Source of the DNA: Prevotella sp.
Lineage (GTDB): Bacteria; Bacteroidota; Bacteroidia; Bacteroidales; Bacteroidaceae
Direction of reading: 5' to 3'
Length of the DNA stretch: 64,000 bases
Assembly: GCA_016291085.1 (NCBI GenBank)
Contig: JAEEVW010000013.1
Location: 1-64,000 of the forward strand
In this document: in pieces, positions 14,715-23,855 of the stretch
Layout: every line of letters starts with the position of its first letter
How positions within the stretch are numbered: position 1 is the first letter of the stretch
The notes under the pieces: model-generated
Seen by the model: the letters and a program-made list of their open reading frames with translations, nothing else
Databases searched by the model: none
What the model was told of the DNA's origin: nothing
Made by a program: the position numbers and the translations under genes

Positions 14715-16811
14715 ATGAAAAAAACGCTCACCATACTCGTTATGCTGGTTGCCGTGCTCACCGCTGCGGCACAGATGCAAGACCCCGTTCACGTACGTTC
14801 CGAACTGAAGAAAATCAGCGATACTGAGGCCGAACTGCTGTTTTCGGCCACCATCGATGCCGGCTGGCACGTCTATTCGACGGGGCTGGGCAACGACGGT
14901 CCCATCTCTGCCACCTTCCACGCCGACAAGATGGAGGGTGCGAAGACCGTGGGTTCGCTGAAGTTCCGCGGCAAGGAACTGAAGGTGTTCGACAAGATGT
15001 TCGATATGGAGTTACGCTACTTCGAAAAGGCGGTGACCTTCGTGCAGAAGATCCAGTTCACCCAACCGCAGTACAACATCGAGTGCTACGTGGAATACGG
15101 TGCGTGCAACGACCAGATGTGCATGCCCCCGTCGACCATCGAGCTGAAAGCCAGCGGAAAGGCGCCAGTAAAGGTCGCTGAAGAACCGAAAGCCGAGGCG
15201 GATCACGGGGACGGTTCTTCTGATCCAGTTTCTGAAGGAAACGGTATCACGGTGGATCACGGGGACGGTTCTCATGATCCAGTTTCTGAAGGAAACGGTA
15301 TCACGGAGAACCGTCCCCATGATCCCCTGTGGCAACCCGTTGTCAGCGAGCTCAGGACGATGAGTGCGGGTACGGACAATCTGACCGACCACTCGCTGCT
15401 TTACATCCTGCTGATGGGTTTTGTGGGCGGACTGCTGGCCGTGCTGATGCCCTGCATCTGGCCTATCATTCCCATGACGGTGTCGTTCTTCCTGAAACGC
15501 GCGAAAAACGACAAGGGACGTGGCATTCGCGATGCCCTCACCTATGGCATCAGCATCATTGTCATCTATCTGGGACTGGGTTTGCTCGTCACGGCCATCT
15601 TCGGTTCCGACACGCTGAACGCCATGTCGACGAACGCCTTCTTCAACATCTTCCTGTTCCTGTTGCTGGTGGTGTTCGCACTGTCGTTCTTCGGATGGTT
15701 CGAAATCAAGCTGCCCGACTCGTGGGCTAACAAGGTCGACCAGAAGAGCGACGAGCTGTCCTCCAAGGCAGCAGCCGACTCTAAACTCTCAACCCTCAAC
15801 TCTCAACTCTCCATCTTCCTCATGGCCTTCACCCTCGTGCTGGTATCCTTCTCGTGCACGGCGCCCATCATCGGACTGCTGCTCGTAGAGACCACCACCA
15901 GCGGCAACTGGCTGGCACCCGCCATGGGTATGCTGGGCTTTGCCATCGCACTGGCACTGCCCTTCACGCTCTTTGCCCTCTTCCCCTCGTGGCTGAAGCA
16001 GGCACCGAAGTCGGGTGGATGGATGAACATCATCAAGGTGGTGCTGGGATTCATCGAACTGGCCTTTGCCCTGAAGTTCTTCTCGGTGGCCGACCTGGCC
16101 TATGGCTGGCACCTGCTGGACCGCGAAGTATTCCTGTCGCTGTGGATAGCCATCTTCACCCTGCTGGGACTCTACCTGATGGGTGTGTTCCGTTTCCAGA
16201 GCGATGTCGTCGAGGGCGAGCCGCAACGTCCCATGCCCGTCGTGTGCATCATGGGCGGACTCGTGTCGCTGGCCTTTGCCATCTATATGGTTCCTGGACT
16301 CTGGGGGGCTCCCTGCAAGGCCGTCAGCGCCTTCGCACCACCCATCAGCACGCAGGACTTCAATCTGAACACCAAGACTGTCGAGGCCCGCTTCACCGAC
16401 TACGAACAGGGCATGGCAGCCGCCAAGGCTGAAGGCAAGCCCGTGCTCATCGACTTTACCGGTTTCGGCTGCGTGAACTGCCGTAAGATGGAGGCGGCGG
16501 TATGGACCGACCCGAATGTCGCCGACCTGCTGGAAAAGAAATACGTGCTCATCTCGCTCTATGTGGACGACAAGACACCGTTGGCAGAACCCATCGAGGT
16601 CACCGACGCGCAAGGCCAGACGCACACCCTGCGCACCGTGGGCGCCAAGTGGAGCTATCTGCAGAGCCAGAAGTTCGGTGCCAACGCACAGCCCTACTAT
16701 GTCATCCTAAACAATGAGGGCCACCCGTTGATGGGTAGCCGCTCGTATGATGAGGACATCAATGCCTACGTCGATTTCCTGCGTCAGGGCCTGAAGCGCT
16801 ACGCGGAGTAG
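14715..16811 (+). CDS. dsbD: DsbD-like thiol:disulfide interchange protein
   Basis: From the ATG at 14715 the protein has 698 residues. A signal peptide (1-20) and an N-terminal DsbD-alpha-like domain come first (about 25-155, with CYVEYGACNDQMCMPP). A linker (about 160-205) is made of two 18-residue repeats. The membrane domain (about 230-545) has the paired cysteines AVLMPCIWP and VSFSCTAPI, and the C-terminal thioredoxin domain carries CVNC at 586-589. It moves electrons from the cytoplasm to periplasmic thiol proteins. The frame is open further upstream to 14664, but that runs through promoter and repeats. Two repeat insertions (15201-15326 and 15784-15811) keep the frame and are unusual. 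Confidence 0.88.
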   Translation: MKKTLTILVMLVAVLTAAAQMQDPVHVRSELKKISDTEAELLFSATIDAGWHVYSTGLGNDGPISATFHADKMEGAKTVGSLKFRGKELKVFDKMFDMELRYFEKAVTFVQKIQFTQPQYNIECYVEYGACNDQMCMPPSTIELKASGKAPVKVAEEPKAEADHGDGSSDPVSEGNGITVDHGDGSHDPVSEGNGITENRPHDPLWQPVVSELRTMSAGTDNLTDHSLLYILLMGFVGGLLAVLMPCIWPIIPMTVSFFLKRAKNDKGRGIRDALTYGISIIVIYLGLGLLVTAIFGSDTLNAMSTNAFFNIFLFLLLVVFALSFFGWFEIKLPDSWANKVDQKSDELSSKAAADSKLSTLNSQLSIFLMAFTLVLVSFSCTAPIIGLLLVETTTSGNWLAPAMGMLGFAIALALPFTLFALFPSWLKQAPKSGGWMNIIKVVLGFIELAFALKFFSVADLAYGWHLLDREVFLSLWIAIFTLLGLYLMGVFRFQSDVVEGEPQRPMPVVCIMGGLVSLAFAIYMVPGLWGAPCKAVSAFAPPISTQDFNLNTKTVEARFTDYEQGMAAAKAEGKPVLIDFTGFGCVNCRKMEAAVWTDPNVADLLEKKYVLISLYVDDKTPLAEPIEVTDAQGQTHTLRTVGAKWSYLQSQKFGANAQPYYVILNNEGHPLMGSRSYDEDINAYVDFLRQGLKRYAE
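15201..15326 (+). repeat. Two 54-bp repeats of a palindromic (REP-like) element in frame
   Basis: Two 54-bp copies (15201-15254 and 15255-15308), nearly identical, are followed by 18 bases. ggggacggtt (15207-15216, 15261-15270) is answered by its inverse aaccgtcccc (15309-15318), so the unit has the inverted ends of a REP or MITE. It encodes DHGDGS.DPVSEGNGIT twice in the DsbD linker. Confidence 0.65.
15784..15811 (+). repeat. 7-base tandem tract inside dsbD
   Basis: Four units (aactctc, aaccctc, aactctc, aactctc) encode a stretch around KLSTLNSQLS between two membrane segments. The same unit occurs outside genes at 45522-45542. Confidence 0.7.
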
Positions 16812-16827
16812 GGTAGGGCTCCTGCCA

Positions 16828-17724
16828 TTATATGGAGTGATATTTCACCAGTCCGTCGATAGGACTCTTGACGATGGTGCCTACGTGGAACTTTTCCTTC
16901 TTTGCAGCCTCCTTCAGCGCCTCGGGATAGGCGTCGGCCATAGAGCCCACGAAGTGGACGGGCAGTTCGGGATGCTGGTAGGGCACGATGTTGCAACGGA
17001 AGAACTGACGGAAATTATCGACCACCAACTGCTTCAGCAGCGGGTTGTCCATGCGCTCGGCAATGAATAGCGACGTGGTGGCCAGGAAACGGTTGGCCAG
17101 TGGTTCGCGATACACCTTATTAATAATATCGGCCTGCGTCAGCTTTTCTTTCTTCAGGTATTCGTCGCGGATGTCGGCAAATTGCGGATTCTTGAAGATG
17201 GCATTCATAAACATGCGTCCCAGCACGGCACCACCACCCTCGTCGCCCAGGATATAGCCCAGCGCAGGCGTGTTCTGAACGATGTTCTCTCCGTCGTACA
17301 GACAACTGTTCGCACCCGTTCCCAGAATGCATGCAATGCCTGCCTCGCGCTGACACAGGGCGCGCGCTGCCGCCATCAGGTCGCTGTGCACCTCGACCTG
17401 TTGGGGCGAGAACACCTCACCCAGCATCTGCGTCATCATCGGCACGTGGGCTGGCGTGCAGCCGCTGCCGTAGAAAAACACCTTCACCTTCGACAGCAGC
17501 GAGCCTTCGAGTTCGCCGGAATCGATGAGCTGCGCCCGCGGGAATGTCGACAGCTGCGACATCAGTTCCTGTCCCAGAATGTGACGGATGACGTCGGGCG
17601 TCTGGTGGATGGGGGTAATACCCTGGGTGTGAAACGTGGCGATGATTTCGCCCTTACGAAGTCCCTTGGAGTGTAGGAGCATCCAATCGGTCTTGGTGCT
17701 TCCACTGTCAGCAATCAGTATCAT
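16828..17724 (-). CDS. BadF/BadG/NAGK-type kinase (N-acetylglucosamine kinase-like)
   Basis: From the ATG at 17724 (MILIADSGSTKTDW) the protein has 298 residues. The phosphate loops of the ASKHA fold are clear: IADSGSTKTDW at the start, FFYGSGC at about 95, and ACILGTGANSC at about 125-135, followed by LGYILGDEGGGAVLGR. This set is typical of the BadF/BadG ATPase family that includes N-acetylglucosamine kinase. The likely reaction is phosphorylation of an amino sugar, perhaps in wall recycling; the substrate is unproven. The frame extends 10 codons upstream, across the -7 box at 17744-17751, so 17724 is preferred. Confidence 0.75.
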   Translation of the reverse strand: MILIADSGSTKTDWMLLHSKGLRKGEIIATFHTQGITPIHQTPDVIRHILGQELMSQLSTFPRAQLIDSGELEGSLLSKVKVFFYGSGCTPAHVPMMTQMLGEVFSPQQVEVHSDLMAAARALCQREAGIACILGTGANSCLYDGENIVQNTPALGYILGDEGGGAVLGRMFMNAIFKNPQFADIRDEYLKKEKLTQADIINKVYREPLANRFLATTSLFIAERMDNPLLKQLVVDNFRQFFRCNIVPYQHPELPVHFVGSMADAYPEALKEAAKKEKFHVGTIVKSPIDGLVKYHSI

Positions 17725-17743
17725 AGTATCATCAAATTTTTGG

Positions 17744-17833
17744 CAAAGATACAAAATAAAGTGAAAAGTGAATAATGAATAGTGAATAATTTGCTGCCGC
17801 CATCATCATTTTTCATTTTTTTTCTTACCTTTG
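17744..17833. promoter_or_regulatory. Divergent promoters, kinase and MscS genes
   Basis: Minus: TATCTTTG (complement of 17744-17751). Plus: TACCTTTG (17826-17833). Between them lie four 7-base units (gtgaaaa, gtgaata, atgaata, gtgaata; 17761-17788). Confidence 0.6.
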
Positions 17834-17852
17834 CGGCAAAATTTGATAGAGA

Positions 17853-20180
17853 ATGAAGCGATTTCTTACTATTATAGTCATTCTGCTGGCTGTGCTGAAT
17901 GCCCATGCCGTGCTGAAAGAGAAGGACCTGGCCCAGACGCTGCAGATTCTGCGTGCTGAGTTGAACAACAATTATCGCGAGATGACTGAACGCAGTGCCA
18001 TCGACCAGAAACGCGGTGAACAGCTGCGCAACCAGTTGATGACCACCATGCGGCGGTCGAACCAGAACTCGCTCATGCTTTACTCCCAGAAGCAGGACTA
18101 CGTGTTCGACCTGACCTACGCCTGTCACGAGGCCACCGAGCAGTATCGGGAGTTCCAGCGCCAGCGCGTGCCTTTCAAGACATTCATGACACGCACCGAA
18201 CACGAGATAGCACGTTACGACTCGCTGATCATCAGTCTGCAGAAGATGCCCCACGGTGTGCTCAGCGTGCAGAGCCAAAAGGACCGCGTGGCCTGTCTCG
18301 ACCTGGCCCGCAAGATTCGTAGCGCGCTTGATGCGAACCGCGACAAGCTCGCCGACTTCATCGACATCTATGACCAGACGGAGCAGCGTCTCTCCAATCT
18401 CAACGACTATGCCCAGCGCCGCTATAATGACATCCAGACGGGCATCTTCCGCAATGGCGGCGACTCGTATTTCAGCATTCTGGGCAACTTCGGCCGCAAC
18501 TGGCAGTTCATGACACGCACCGTTCAGAAGAAGTACCAGCCCACCGACAATTCCCAGTGGGATTCGCGCTACATCTTCGGCGTGCTCATCAGCGTCATCC
18601 TCTATGCCATCTTCGCTTCGCTGATTAACTTCCTGCTCATCCGCTATGTCGTGCCCAAGCGTCTGCGCACAGAGGAATTCATGAAGAAACGTACCTGCAT
18701 CACGCTGGCCACGACGACAGTGACGTTCGCCCTCATTCTGGGCATCACGCTGGCTACCGTCCAGCAGAACTTCTTCATCATGGCCGCTAACCTGCTGGTC
18801 ACCTATGCCTGGCTGCTGGGCGTCATCCTGTTCTCGTTGCTGCTGCGTGTCAAGGGCGACCAGATCAAGAGTGCCTTCCGCATCTATACGCCACTCATTG
18901 CCGTAGGATTTCTCGTCATAGCTTTCCGCATCATCCTCATCCCCAACGAACTGGTAAACATCCTCTTCCCGCCCATCCTGCTCGTTTGTGCACTGTGGCA
19001 ATGGAGCGTCATCCGTCGCCACAACCGCAATATTCCACGCTCAGACATCTTCTACACCTACATATCGCTACTGGTGTTCATCGTCTCTGTCGTCTGCTCG
19101 TGGATGGGCTACACGCTGTTGGCCGTGCAGGTGCTCATCTGGTGGATCATGCAGCTAACGTGCATCCTCACCATTACCTGCGTGTCGCAGTACATCAAAC
19201 GCTATGGCGAACGTCGCAATTTTGCCGAAGCCCCCGTCACACGCACATGGGCTTACGACTTGTTCTATCAGGTCATTCTGCCCTCGCTCAGCGTGGGTTC
19301 TGTCATGCTCTCTATCTGGTGGGCTGCCGATGTGTTCAACCTCAGCGACCTCTGCTGGAGAGCCTTCAAATACCATTTCATAGACCAGGACAACTTCCAA
19401 CTCAGCATCATCAAACTCACCATGGTGATCTGTCTGTGGTTCCTGTTCTCATACCTCAGCAAGACGTTGCTCCGACTGCTCCGTCTGGCCTTCCAGATGC
19501 GCGATCCTGACTCCGCCGAAAGCCGCACGGTGATGTCGAAGAACGTCATCCAGATCATCATCTGGGGCACGTGGGTGCTCCTGTCGCTCAGCGTACTCCA
19601 CATCAGCGTCTCCTGGCTGCTCTACATCACCGGCGGACTGTCGGCAGGTATCGGTTTTGCCTCGAAGAACATCATCGAGAACATCTTCTATGGTGCCTCG
19701 CTGATGACGGGACGCATCAAGGTCGGCGACTGGATTGAAGTGAACAATACCATGGGCCGCGTCACCAGCATCAGCTACACATCTACCGTCGTCGAGTCGC
19801 TCTACGGCGAAATCATCACGTTCCAGAATTCACAGCTGTTTACCAACAACTACAAGAACCTGACGCGCAACCACGGCTATGTGCTGGCTGTAGTGCCCTA
19901 TAGCGTGGCTTACGGCTCGAATCTCCAGGAGGTTGTCCGGCTGGCCGACGATGCTGTCAACCAGATGAAGCACCGCTGGATGGACCGTTCGAAGAAGGCC
20001 AAGTCCGTCGTGGGCGAACTGGCCGATTCAGGCATCAACCTGAAGATGTTCGTCTGGGCCGACGCTCCCAAGAAGTCGTACGTCATCAGCGACGTCCTGA
20101 ACTGCATCTACGACACGCTGAACCAGCACCACATCGAGATTCCGTTCCCTCAGCAGGACGTCCACATCAAACAATCCTAA
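17853..20180 (+). CDS. Large MscS-family mechanosensitive channel
   Basis: 775 residues. A signal peptide (1-20) is followed by a coiled-coil-rich periplasmic region (about 20-235), then about ten predicted membrane segments (about 240-590). A standard MscS core follows (about 575-680: GGLSAGIGFASKNIIENIFYG, then GRIKVGDWIEV, GRVTSISYTSTVVES, NSQLFTNNYKNLTRN), and a cytoplasmic C-terminal domain. The layout is that of the large MscK/YbdG-like channels, which release solutes on hypo-osmotic shock. Monocistronic; a strong terminator follows directly. Confidence 0.85.
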   Translation: MKRFLTIIVILLAVLNAHAVLKEKDLAQTLQILRAELNNNYREMTERSAIDQKRGEQLRNQLMTTMRRSNQNSLMLYSQKQDYVFDLTYACHEATEQYREFQRQRVPFKTFMTRTEHEIARYDSLIISLQKMPHGVLSVQSQKDRVACLDLARKIRSALDANRDKLADFIDIYDQTEQRLSNLNDYAQRRYNDIQTGIFRNGGDSYFSILGNFGRNWQFMTRTVQKKYQPTDNSQWDSRYIFGVLISVILYAIFASLINFLLIRYVVPKRLRTEEFMKKRTCITLATTTVTFALILGITLATVQQNFFIMAANLLVTYAWLLGVILFSLLLRVKGDQIKSAFRIYTPLIAVGFLVIAFRIILIPNELVNILFPPILLVCALWQWSVIRRHNRNIPRSDIFYTYISLLVFIVSVVCSWMGYTLLAVQVLIWWIMQLTCILTITCVSQYIKRYGERRNFAEAPVTRTWAYDLFYQVILPSLSVGSVMLSIWWAADVFNLSDLCWRAFKYHFIDQDNFQLSIIKLTMVICLWFLFSYLSKTLLRLLRLAFQMRDPDSAESRTVMSKNVIQIIIWGTWVLLSLSVLHISVSWLLYITGGLSAGIGFASKNIIENIFYGASLMTGRIKVGDWIEVNNTMGRVTSISYTSTVVESLYGEIITFQNSQLFTNNYKNLTRNHGYVLAVVPYSVAYGSNLQEVVRLADDAVNQMKHRWMDRSKKAKSVVGELADSGINLKMFVWADAPKKSYVISDVLNCIYDTLNQHHIEIPFPQQDVHIKQS

Positions 20181-20183
20181 AAA

Positions 20184-20209
20184 GAAAGCGGGCCGCAAGG
20201 CTCGCTTTC
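20184..20209 (+). terminator. Terminator after the MscS gene
   Basis: GAAAGCG-GGCC/GGCT-CGCTTTC stem with loop gcaa, then a T/C-rich stretch. Confidence 0.7.
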
Positions 20210-20230
20210 CTTTCTACTGCTGCATGTTAC

Positions 20231-20270
20231 AATCCTGTTACGTAACCATATCGTAACAGGATTTTTTTTG
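20231..20270 (+). terminator. Second, stronger terminator
   Basis: A perfect 12-bp stem, AATCCTGTTACG/CGTAACAGGATT, followed by eight T. Its T-run overlaps the -33 TTTG of the next promoter. Confidence 0.85.
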
Positions 20271-20297
20271 CATTGTTGACAGCCGGTTGTACCTTTG
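20267..20297 (+). promoter_or_regulatory. Promoter of the Na/Pi cotransporter gene
   Basis: TTTG (20267-20270), 19 bases, TACCTTTG (20290-20297), about 32 bases before the ATG. Confidence 0.75.
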
Positions 20298-20329
20298 CAC
20301 TCGTAAACCAATTAATTCGAGAGAACAAT

Positions 20330-22018
20330 ATGGAAACAACACAAGATTATGTAATGGTGTCGCTGAAATTACTGGGTGCACTGGGACTGCTTATCTTTGG
20401 CATGAAGATGATGAGTGATGCGCTGCAGAAAATGGCGGGGCCACAGCTGAGACACATATTGGCAAAGATGACAACGAACCGATTGACGGGTATGCTGACG
20501 GGTACGCTGGTAACCAGTGCTGTGCAGTCATCATCGGCTACAACAGTGATGACGGTATCGTTCGTATCGGCAGGACTGTTGACGCTGTCGCAGGCCATCA
20601 GTGTCATCATGGGTGCCAACATCGGCACGACGCTGACGGCATGGATCATGTCGCTGGGCTACAACGTCGACCTGACCAGCGTGGTGTTCCCTGCCTTCTT
20701 TATAGGTATGATATTGATTTATAAGAAGCATCACCGCTATTTGGGAGATTTCCTCTTTGGCATTGCCTTTATGTTTCTTTCGCTGGTCATGCTGAGTTCG
20801 GCAGGACGGGAAATGGACTTGGCACACAACGAGTCGGTGGTCAACTTCTTTGCCTCGTTCGACACCAGTAGCCACCTCACCATTCTGGCTTTCCTCGCCA
20901 TAGGAACTATCATCACCTGCATCGTGCAGTCGTCAGCAGCCGTGATGGCTATCACCATCCTGCTCTGTTCTACAGGCGTGCTACCCATATATTTAGGTAT
21001 CGCTTTGGTGATGGGTGAGAACATCGGTACTACGGCAACGGCTAACCTTGCTGCACTGGGCGCTAACACCCAGGCACGACGGGCTGCATTGGCCCATCTG
21101 CTGTTCAACGTGTTCGGCGTCGTCTGGGTGCTCTGCGTGTTTTATCCCTTCGTCAATATGGTGTGTAGTTTTGTTGGCTACGACCCCTCGATGGCTGGTC
21201 AGACCGAGCGGCTGCCAGTAGTGCTGGCTATGTTCCACACTTGTTTTAACGTCACCAACACCGCCCTGCTTATCGGACTCATCCCACAGATGGAGCGTGT
21301 GGTGTGCTGGCTGTTGCCTGAGAAAGCACAAGCAGGCCAGGAAGAGCTACACCTTAAATATATTGAGGCCAGCTTGATTCAGACGCCCGAAATTGCCATC
21401 CTACAGGCACAGAAGGAGACGGCCCACTTCGCCCAGCGCGTTCAGCAAATGTTCGGCATGGTACGCCAACTGGTGGACGAAAAGGATGCTTCAGGGTTTA
21501 GGCTTCTCTATAGTCAGATAGAACAACAGGAAGACCTGACCGACCGCATGGAACTGGAGATAGCCCGATTCCTGGAACAAGTCAGCGAAAACCACTTGAG
21601 TAATGAAACGAAAGTAAAGGTTCGCCGCATGTTGCGTGAAGTGGGTGAACTCGAGTCTGTTGGCGATTCCTGCTACAACCTGGCTCGTACGCTGAACCGC
21701 CAGCGTGAATTGGCCAAGGCGTTTACGTCGCGCCAGCATCAGCAAATCATAGCCTTGATGGCTTTGTGCGACGATGCCCTCACGCAGATGGTGATCACCA
21801 TGTCAGGCCATCGTCACGAACACGACATCCGCGAAAGCTACCGCATTGAAAACGATATCAACCAGATGCGAATGCGGCTGAAAAACGAAAACATCCGCGC
21901 CATCAATGCCCGTGAATATGACTATGCCACAGGCGCCATCTTCACCGATCTCATCAACGAATGCGAGAAACTGGGTGACTATGTTGAAAACGTCGTTCAG
22001 GCAAGATTTGGGAAATAA
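20330..22018 (+). CDS. Na+/phosphate cotransporter with a PhoU-like domain (NptA/YjbB type)
   Basis: From the ATG at 20330 the protein has 562 residues. The inverted-repeat Na/Pi-cotransporter signatures are present twice: TSAVQSSSATTVMTV (about 62) and CIVQSSAAVMAIT (about 215), each followed by a GANIGTT or GENIGTT motif. About 340-562 is a helical PhoU-like regulatory domain. It exchanges phosphate across the inner membrane with sodium. The frame is open upstream to 20273, through the promoter, so 20330 is chosen. It is followed by a PhoB/PhoR-like pair with its own promoter, which suggests phosphate-linked regulation. Confidence 0.88.
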   Translation: METTQDYVMVSLKLLGALGLLIFGMKMMSDALQKMAGPQLRHILAKMTTNRLTGMLTGTLVTSAVQSSSATTVMTVSFVSAGLLTLSQAISVIMGANIGTTLTAWIMSLGYNVDLTSVVFPAFFIGMILIYKKHHRYLGDFLFGIAFMFLSLVMLSSAGREMDLAHNESVVNFFASFDTSSHLTILAFLAIGTIITCIVQSSAAVMAITILLCSTGVLPIYLGIALVMGENIGTTATANLAALGANTQARRAALAHLLFNVFGVVWVLCVFYPFVNMVCSFVGYDPSMAGQTERLPVVLAMFHTCFNVTNTALLIGLIPQMERVVCWLLPEKAQAGQEELHLKYIEASLIQTPEIAILQAQKETAHFAQRVQQMFGMVRQLVDEKDASGFRLLYSQIEQQEDLTDRMELEIARFLEQVSENHLSNETKVKVRRMLREVGELESVGDSCYNLARTLNRQRELAKAFTSRQHQQIIALMALCDDALTQMVITMSGHRHEHDIRESYRIENDINQMRMRLKNENIRAINAREYDYATGAIFTDLINECEKLGDYVENVVQARFGK

Positions 22019-22051
22019 ATTTGGTTTTTCAATCATTTTATACTAACTTTG
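22019..22051 (+). promoter_or_regulatory. Promoter of the two-component pair, abutting the start codon
   Basis: TTTG (about 22019-22022), about 21 bases, TAACTTTG (22044-22051). Only six bases separate the box from the ATG at 22058, so the mRNA is probably leaderless. Confidence 0.7.
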
Positions 22052-22057
22052 CAGGCG

Positions 22058-22744
22058 ATGAAACAGAAGAGGATACTTGTGGTGGACGATGAGCAGGACT
22101 TGTGCGAGATTCTGCTTTACAACCTGAAGGCTGCGGATTTCGAGGCTGAAGCGGCTAACTCTGCTGAAATAGCTTTAGATAAAGGCACATCGCAATACGA
22201 TCTGCTGATACTCGACGTCATGATGCCGGGTATGTCGGGTTTCGAGCTGGCAGAAAAGCTGAAAGCAGATAGACAGACCTCGCGAATACCTATCATATTT
22301 CTGACTGCAAAAGATACGGAAGACGATACGCTACAGGGCTTCGGACTTGGAGCCGACGACTACGTGACGAAACCGTTCTCCGTACGCGAAGTGGTGGCCC
22401 GAGTGAAAGCAGTGCTTGCCAGAAGCCAGTCAAACACTATCAAGGATAGCGTCATCTCTTTCGAGGGCCTCGTGCTCGACCTCGGCAAGAAGACGACAAT
22501 GGTTGACGGCGAAAACGTAGGTCTCACCAGGACAGAGTTCGAACTGTTAGGGTTGCTCCTGGGACATCGTGGACAGGTATTTTCCCGCCAACAAATCTTC
22601 GATGCCGTATGGCCAGAGGACGTAGTGGTAAGCGACCGTACGGTGGACGTGAACATCACTCGCATGAGAAAGAAGATTGGCAAATATGGATCCCTTATCG
22701 TCAGCCGGCAAGGATTCGGATATGTGTTTGAAAGTGAAGAGTGA
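22058..22744 (+). CDS. OmpR/PhoB-family response regulator
   Basis: 228 residues from the ATG at 22058. The receiver domain (about 1-120) has VVDDEQD, the phosphate-accepting Asp in LLILDVMMPG, FLTAKD and the switch Lys in YVTKPFS. The C-terminal winged helix (about 130-228) has LTRTEFELLGLLLGHRGQV and RTVDVNITRMRKKIG, as in PhoB and OmpR. The last codons and the 3-base gap to the kinase gene are a 7-base tandem tract. A TTG three codons upstream is in frame but would lie inside the -7 box. The likely role is phosphate response, inferred only from the upstream cotransporter. Confidence 0.88.
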   Translation: MKQKRILVVDDEQDLCEILLYNLKAADFEAEAANSAEIALDKGTSQYDLLILDVMMPGMSGFELAEKLKADRQTSRIPIIFLTAKDTEDDTLQGFGLGADDYVTKPFSVREVVARVKAVLARSQSNTIKDSVISFEGLVLDLGKKTTMVDGENVGLTRTEFELLGLLLGHRGQVFSRQQIFDAVWPEDVVVSDRTVDVNITRMRKKIGKYGSLIVSRQGFGYVFESEE

Positions 22745-22753
22745 AGAATGAAG
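22733..22753 (+). repeat. 7-base tract across a stop/start junction
   Basis: agtgaag, agtgaag, aatgaag: the units span the regulator stop (22742-22744) and the kinase ATG (22748). Confidence 0.6.
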
Positions 22754-23671
22754 AGTTTGAGTGAAGGCCGAAAGATGTTCGTCAGCGTGATGGTAGTGTT
22801 CGCCGTCTATGCGCTGATATTCATCCTGTTCGAGGACTACGACCGCAAGTTCCTGCAGCCCTTCGACGAGGTCAGCGACTGGCACCTGCTGCTGTTCTCG
22901 CTCGTGGTGATGGTGGGGTTGGCGTTCTTGCTCCACCGCTATGCCCGCCGGATGGACGAGCGCATCAGCCGCGAGCAGGCCGCCAAGGAGAACCAGATGC
23001 GCCGCGAACTGACGCAGAACATCGCCCACGAACTGAAGACTCCTGTGACCAGTATTCTTGGCTACACAGACACCATCCTCGACGACCCGCAGATGCCATC
23101 TCAGACGCAACGACAGTTCATCGAGCGCACCAATGCACAGGCCAAACGTCTGACTGCCCTGCTACAGGATATCTCGACGCTGAACCGTATGGACTATGCC
23201 GCCCACCAGCTGACAATGGAGCGCATAGATGTCGCGGCTATCGTAAGTGATATCGCCGAGGAAACCGCTATCGCACTCGAGAAGCGGCGCATGAAGCTTA
23301 ACAACTGTCTGCCACAGGACATTGTCATTCAGGGTAACCCATCTCTCATCTATAGCATTTTCCGCAATCTTGTCGACAATGCCATCAGCTATGCTGGCGA
23401 GGGAACAACTATCGAGATAAGCGCTGAAGAGACGGATGATAACTGGGTGTTTTTTTTTAGCGACAATGGTGTGGGCATTGCCCCAAAACACCTGCCCCGT
23501 ATCTTCGAGCGTTTCTATCGCATCGACAAGAGCCGCAGCCGCCAGATGGGTGGCACGGGACTCGGCCTCGCTATCGTGAAGAATGCCGTCCTCCTGCATG
23601 GCGGTACCATTACCGTCCGCCTATCAGAAAAAGGTGGTCTTGAATTTGAATTTACACTAAGAAAGGAATAG
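22748..23671 (+). CDS. PhoR-like sensor histidine kinase
   Basis: 307 residues. Two membrane segments near the N-terminus (about 11-28 and 43-62) enclose a very short loop, so it has almost no periplasmic sensor. The HisKA block NIAHELKTPVTSILGYTD carries the phospho-accepting His (about 95). The HATPase_c boxes are NLVDNAISYAGEG, FSDNGVGIAP, RIFERFYRIDKSRSRQMGGTGLGLAIVK. It should phosphorylate the regulator encoded 3 bases upstream. The short sensor suggests that it takes its signal from a membrane partner, possibly a transporter. A remnant of a related kinase 3' end lies at 33753-33818. Confidence 0.88.
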   Translation: MKSLSEGRKMFVSVMVVFAVYALIFILFEDYDRKFLQPFDEVSDWHLLLFSLVVMVGLAFLLHRYARRMDERISREQAAKENQMRRELTQNIAHELKTPVTSILGYTDTILDDPQMPSQTQRQFIERTNAQAKRLTALLQDISTLNRMDYAAHQLTMERIDVAAIVSDIAEETAIALEKRRMKLNNCLPQDIVIQGNPSLIYSIFRNLVDNAISYAGEGTTIEISAEETDDNWVFFFSDNGVGIAPKHLPRIFERFYRIDKSRSRQMGGTGLGLAIVKNAVLLHGGTITVRLSEKGGLEFEFTLRKE

Positions 23672-23855
23672 AATAATGAAGAATATACTAAAAATGTTGT
23701 TTGGCATGCTCGTTCGAACTGAACTTGGCTGCTTTCTCGTTCTTCATCATAACGGCAGTTTGAGGCACATCGTGATGACTATACGATGCCGGGTGAGGCA
23801 AAAACAACCACTATACTTTTAGAATGTATCATAAAGAAATCAATAGAGAAAACAA

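Noticed and set aside
15012..15392. Open frame antisense to dsbD with repeated RTVPVI/RDTVSFRNW words
   Set aside because: It is the reverse reading of the REP-like 54-bp units inside dsbD and not a gene.
17721..19022. 433-codon open frame antisense to the MscS-type channel gene
   Set aside because: Same reason: it mirrors a well-supported gene and shows no motifs.
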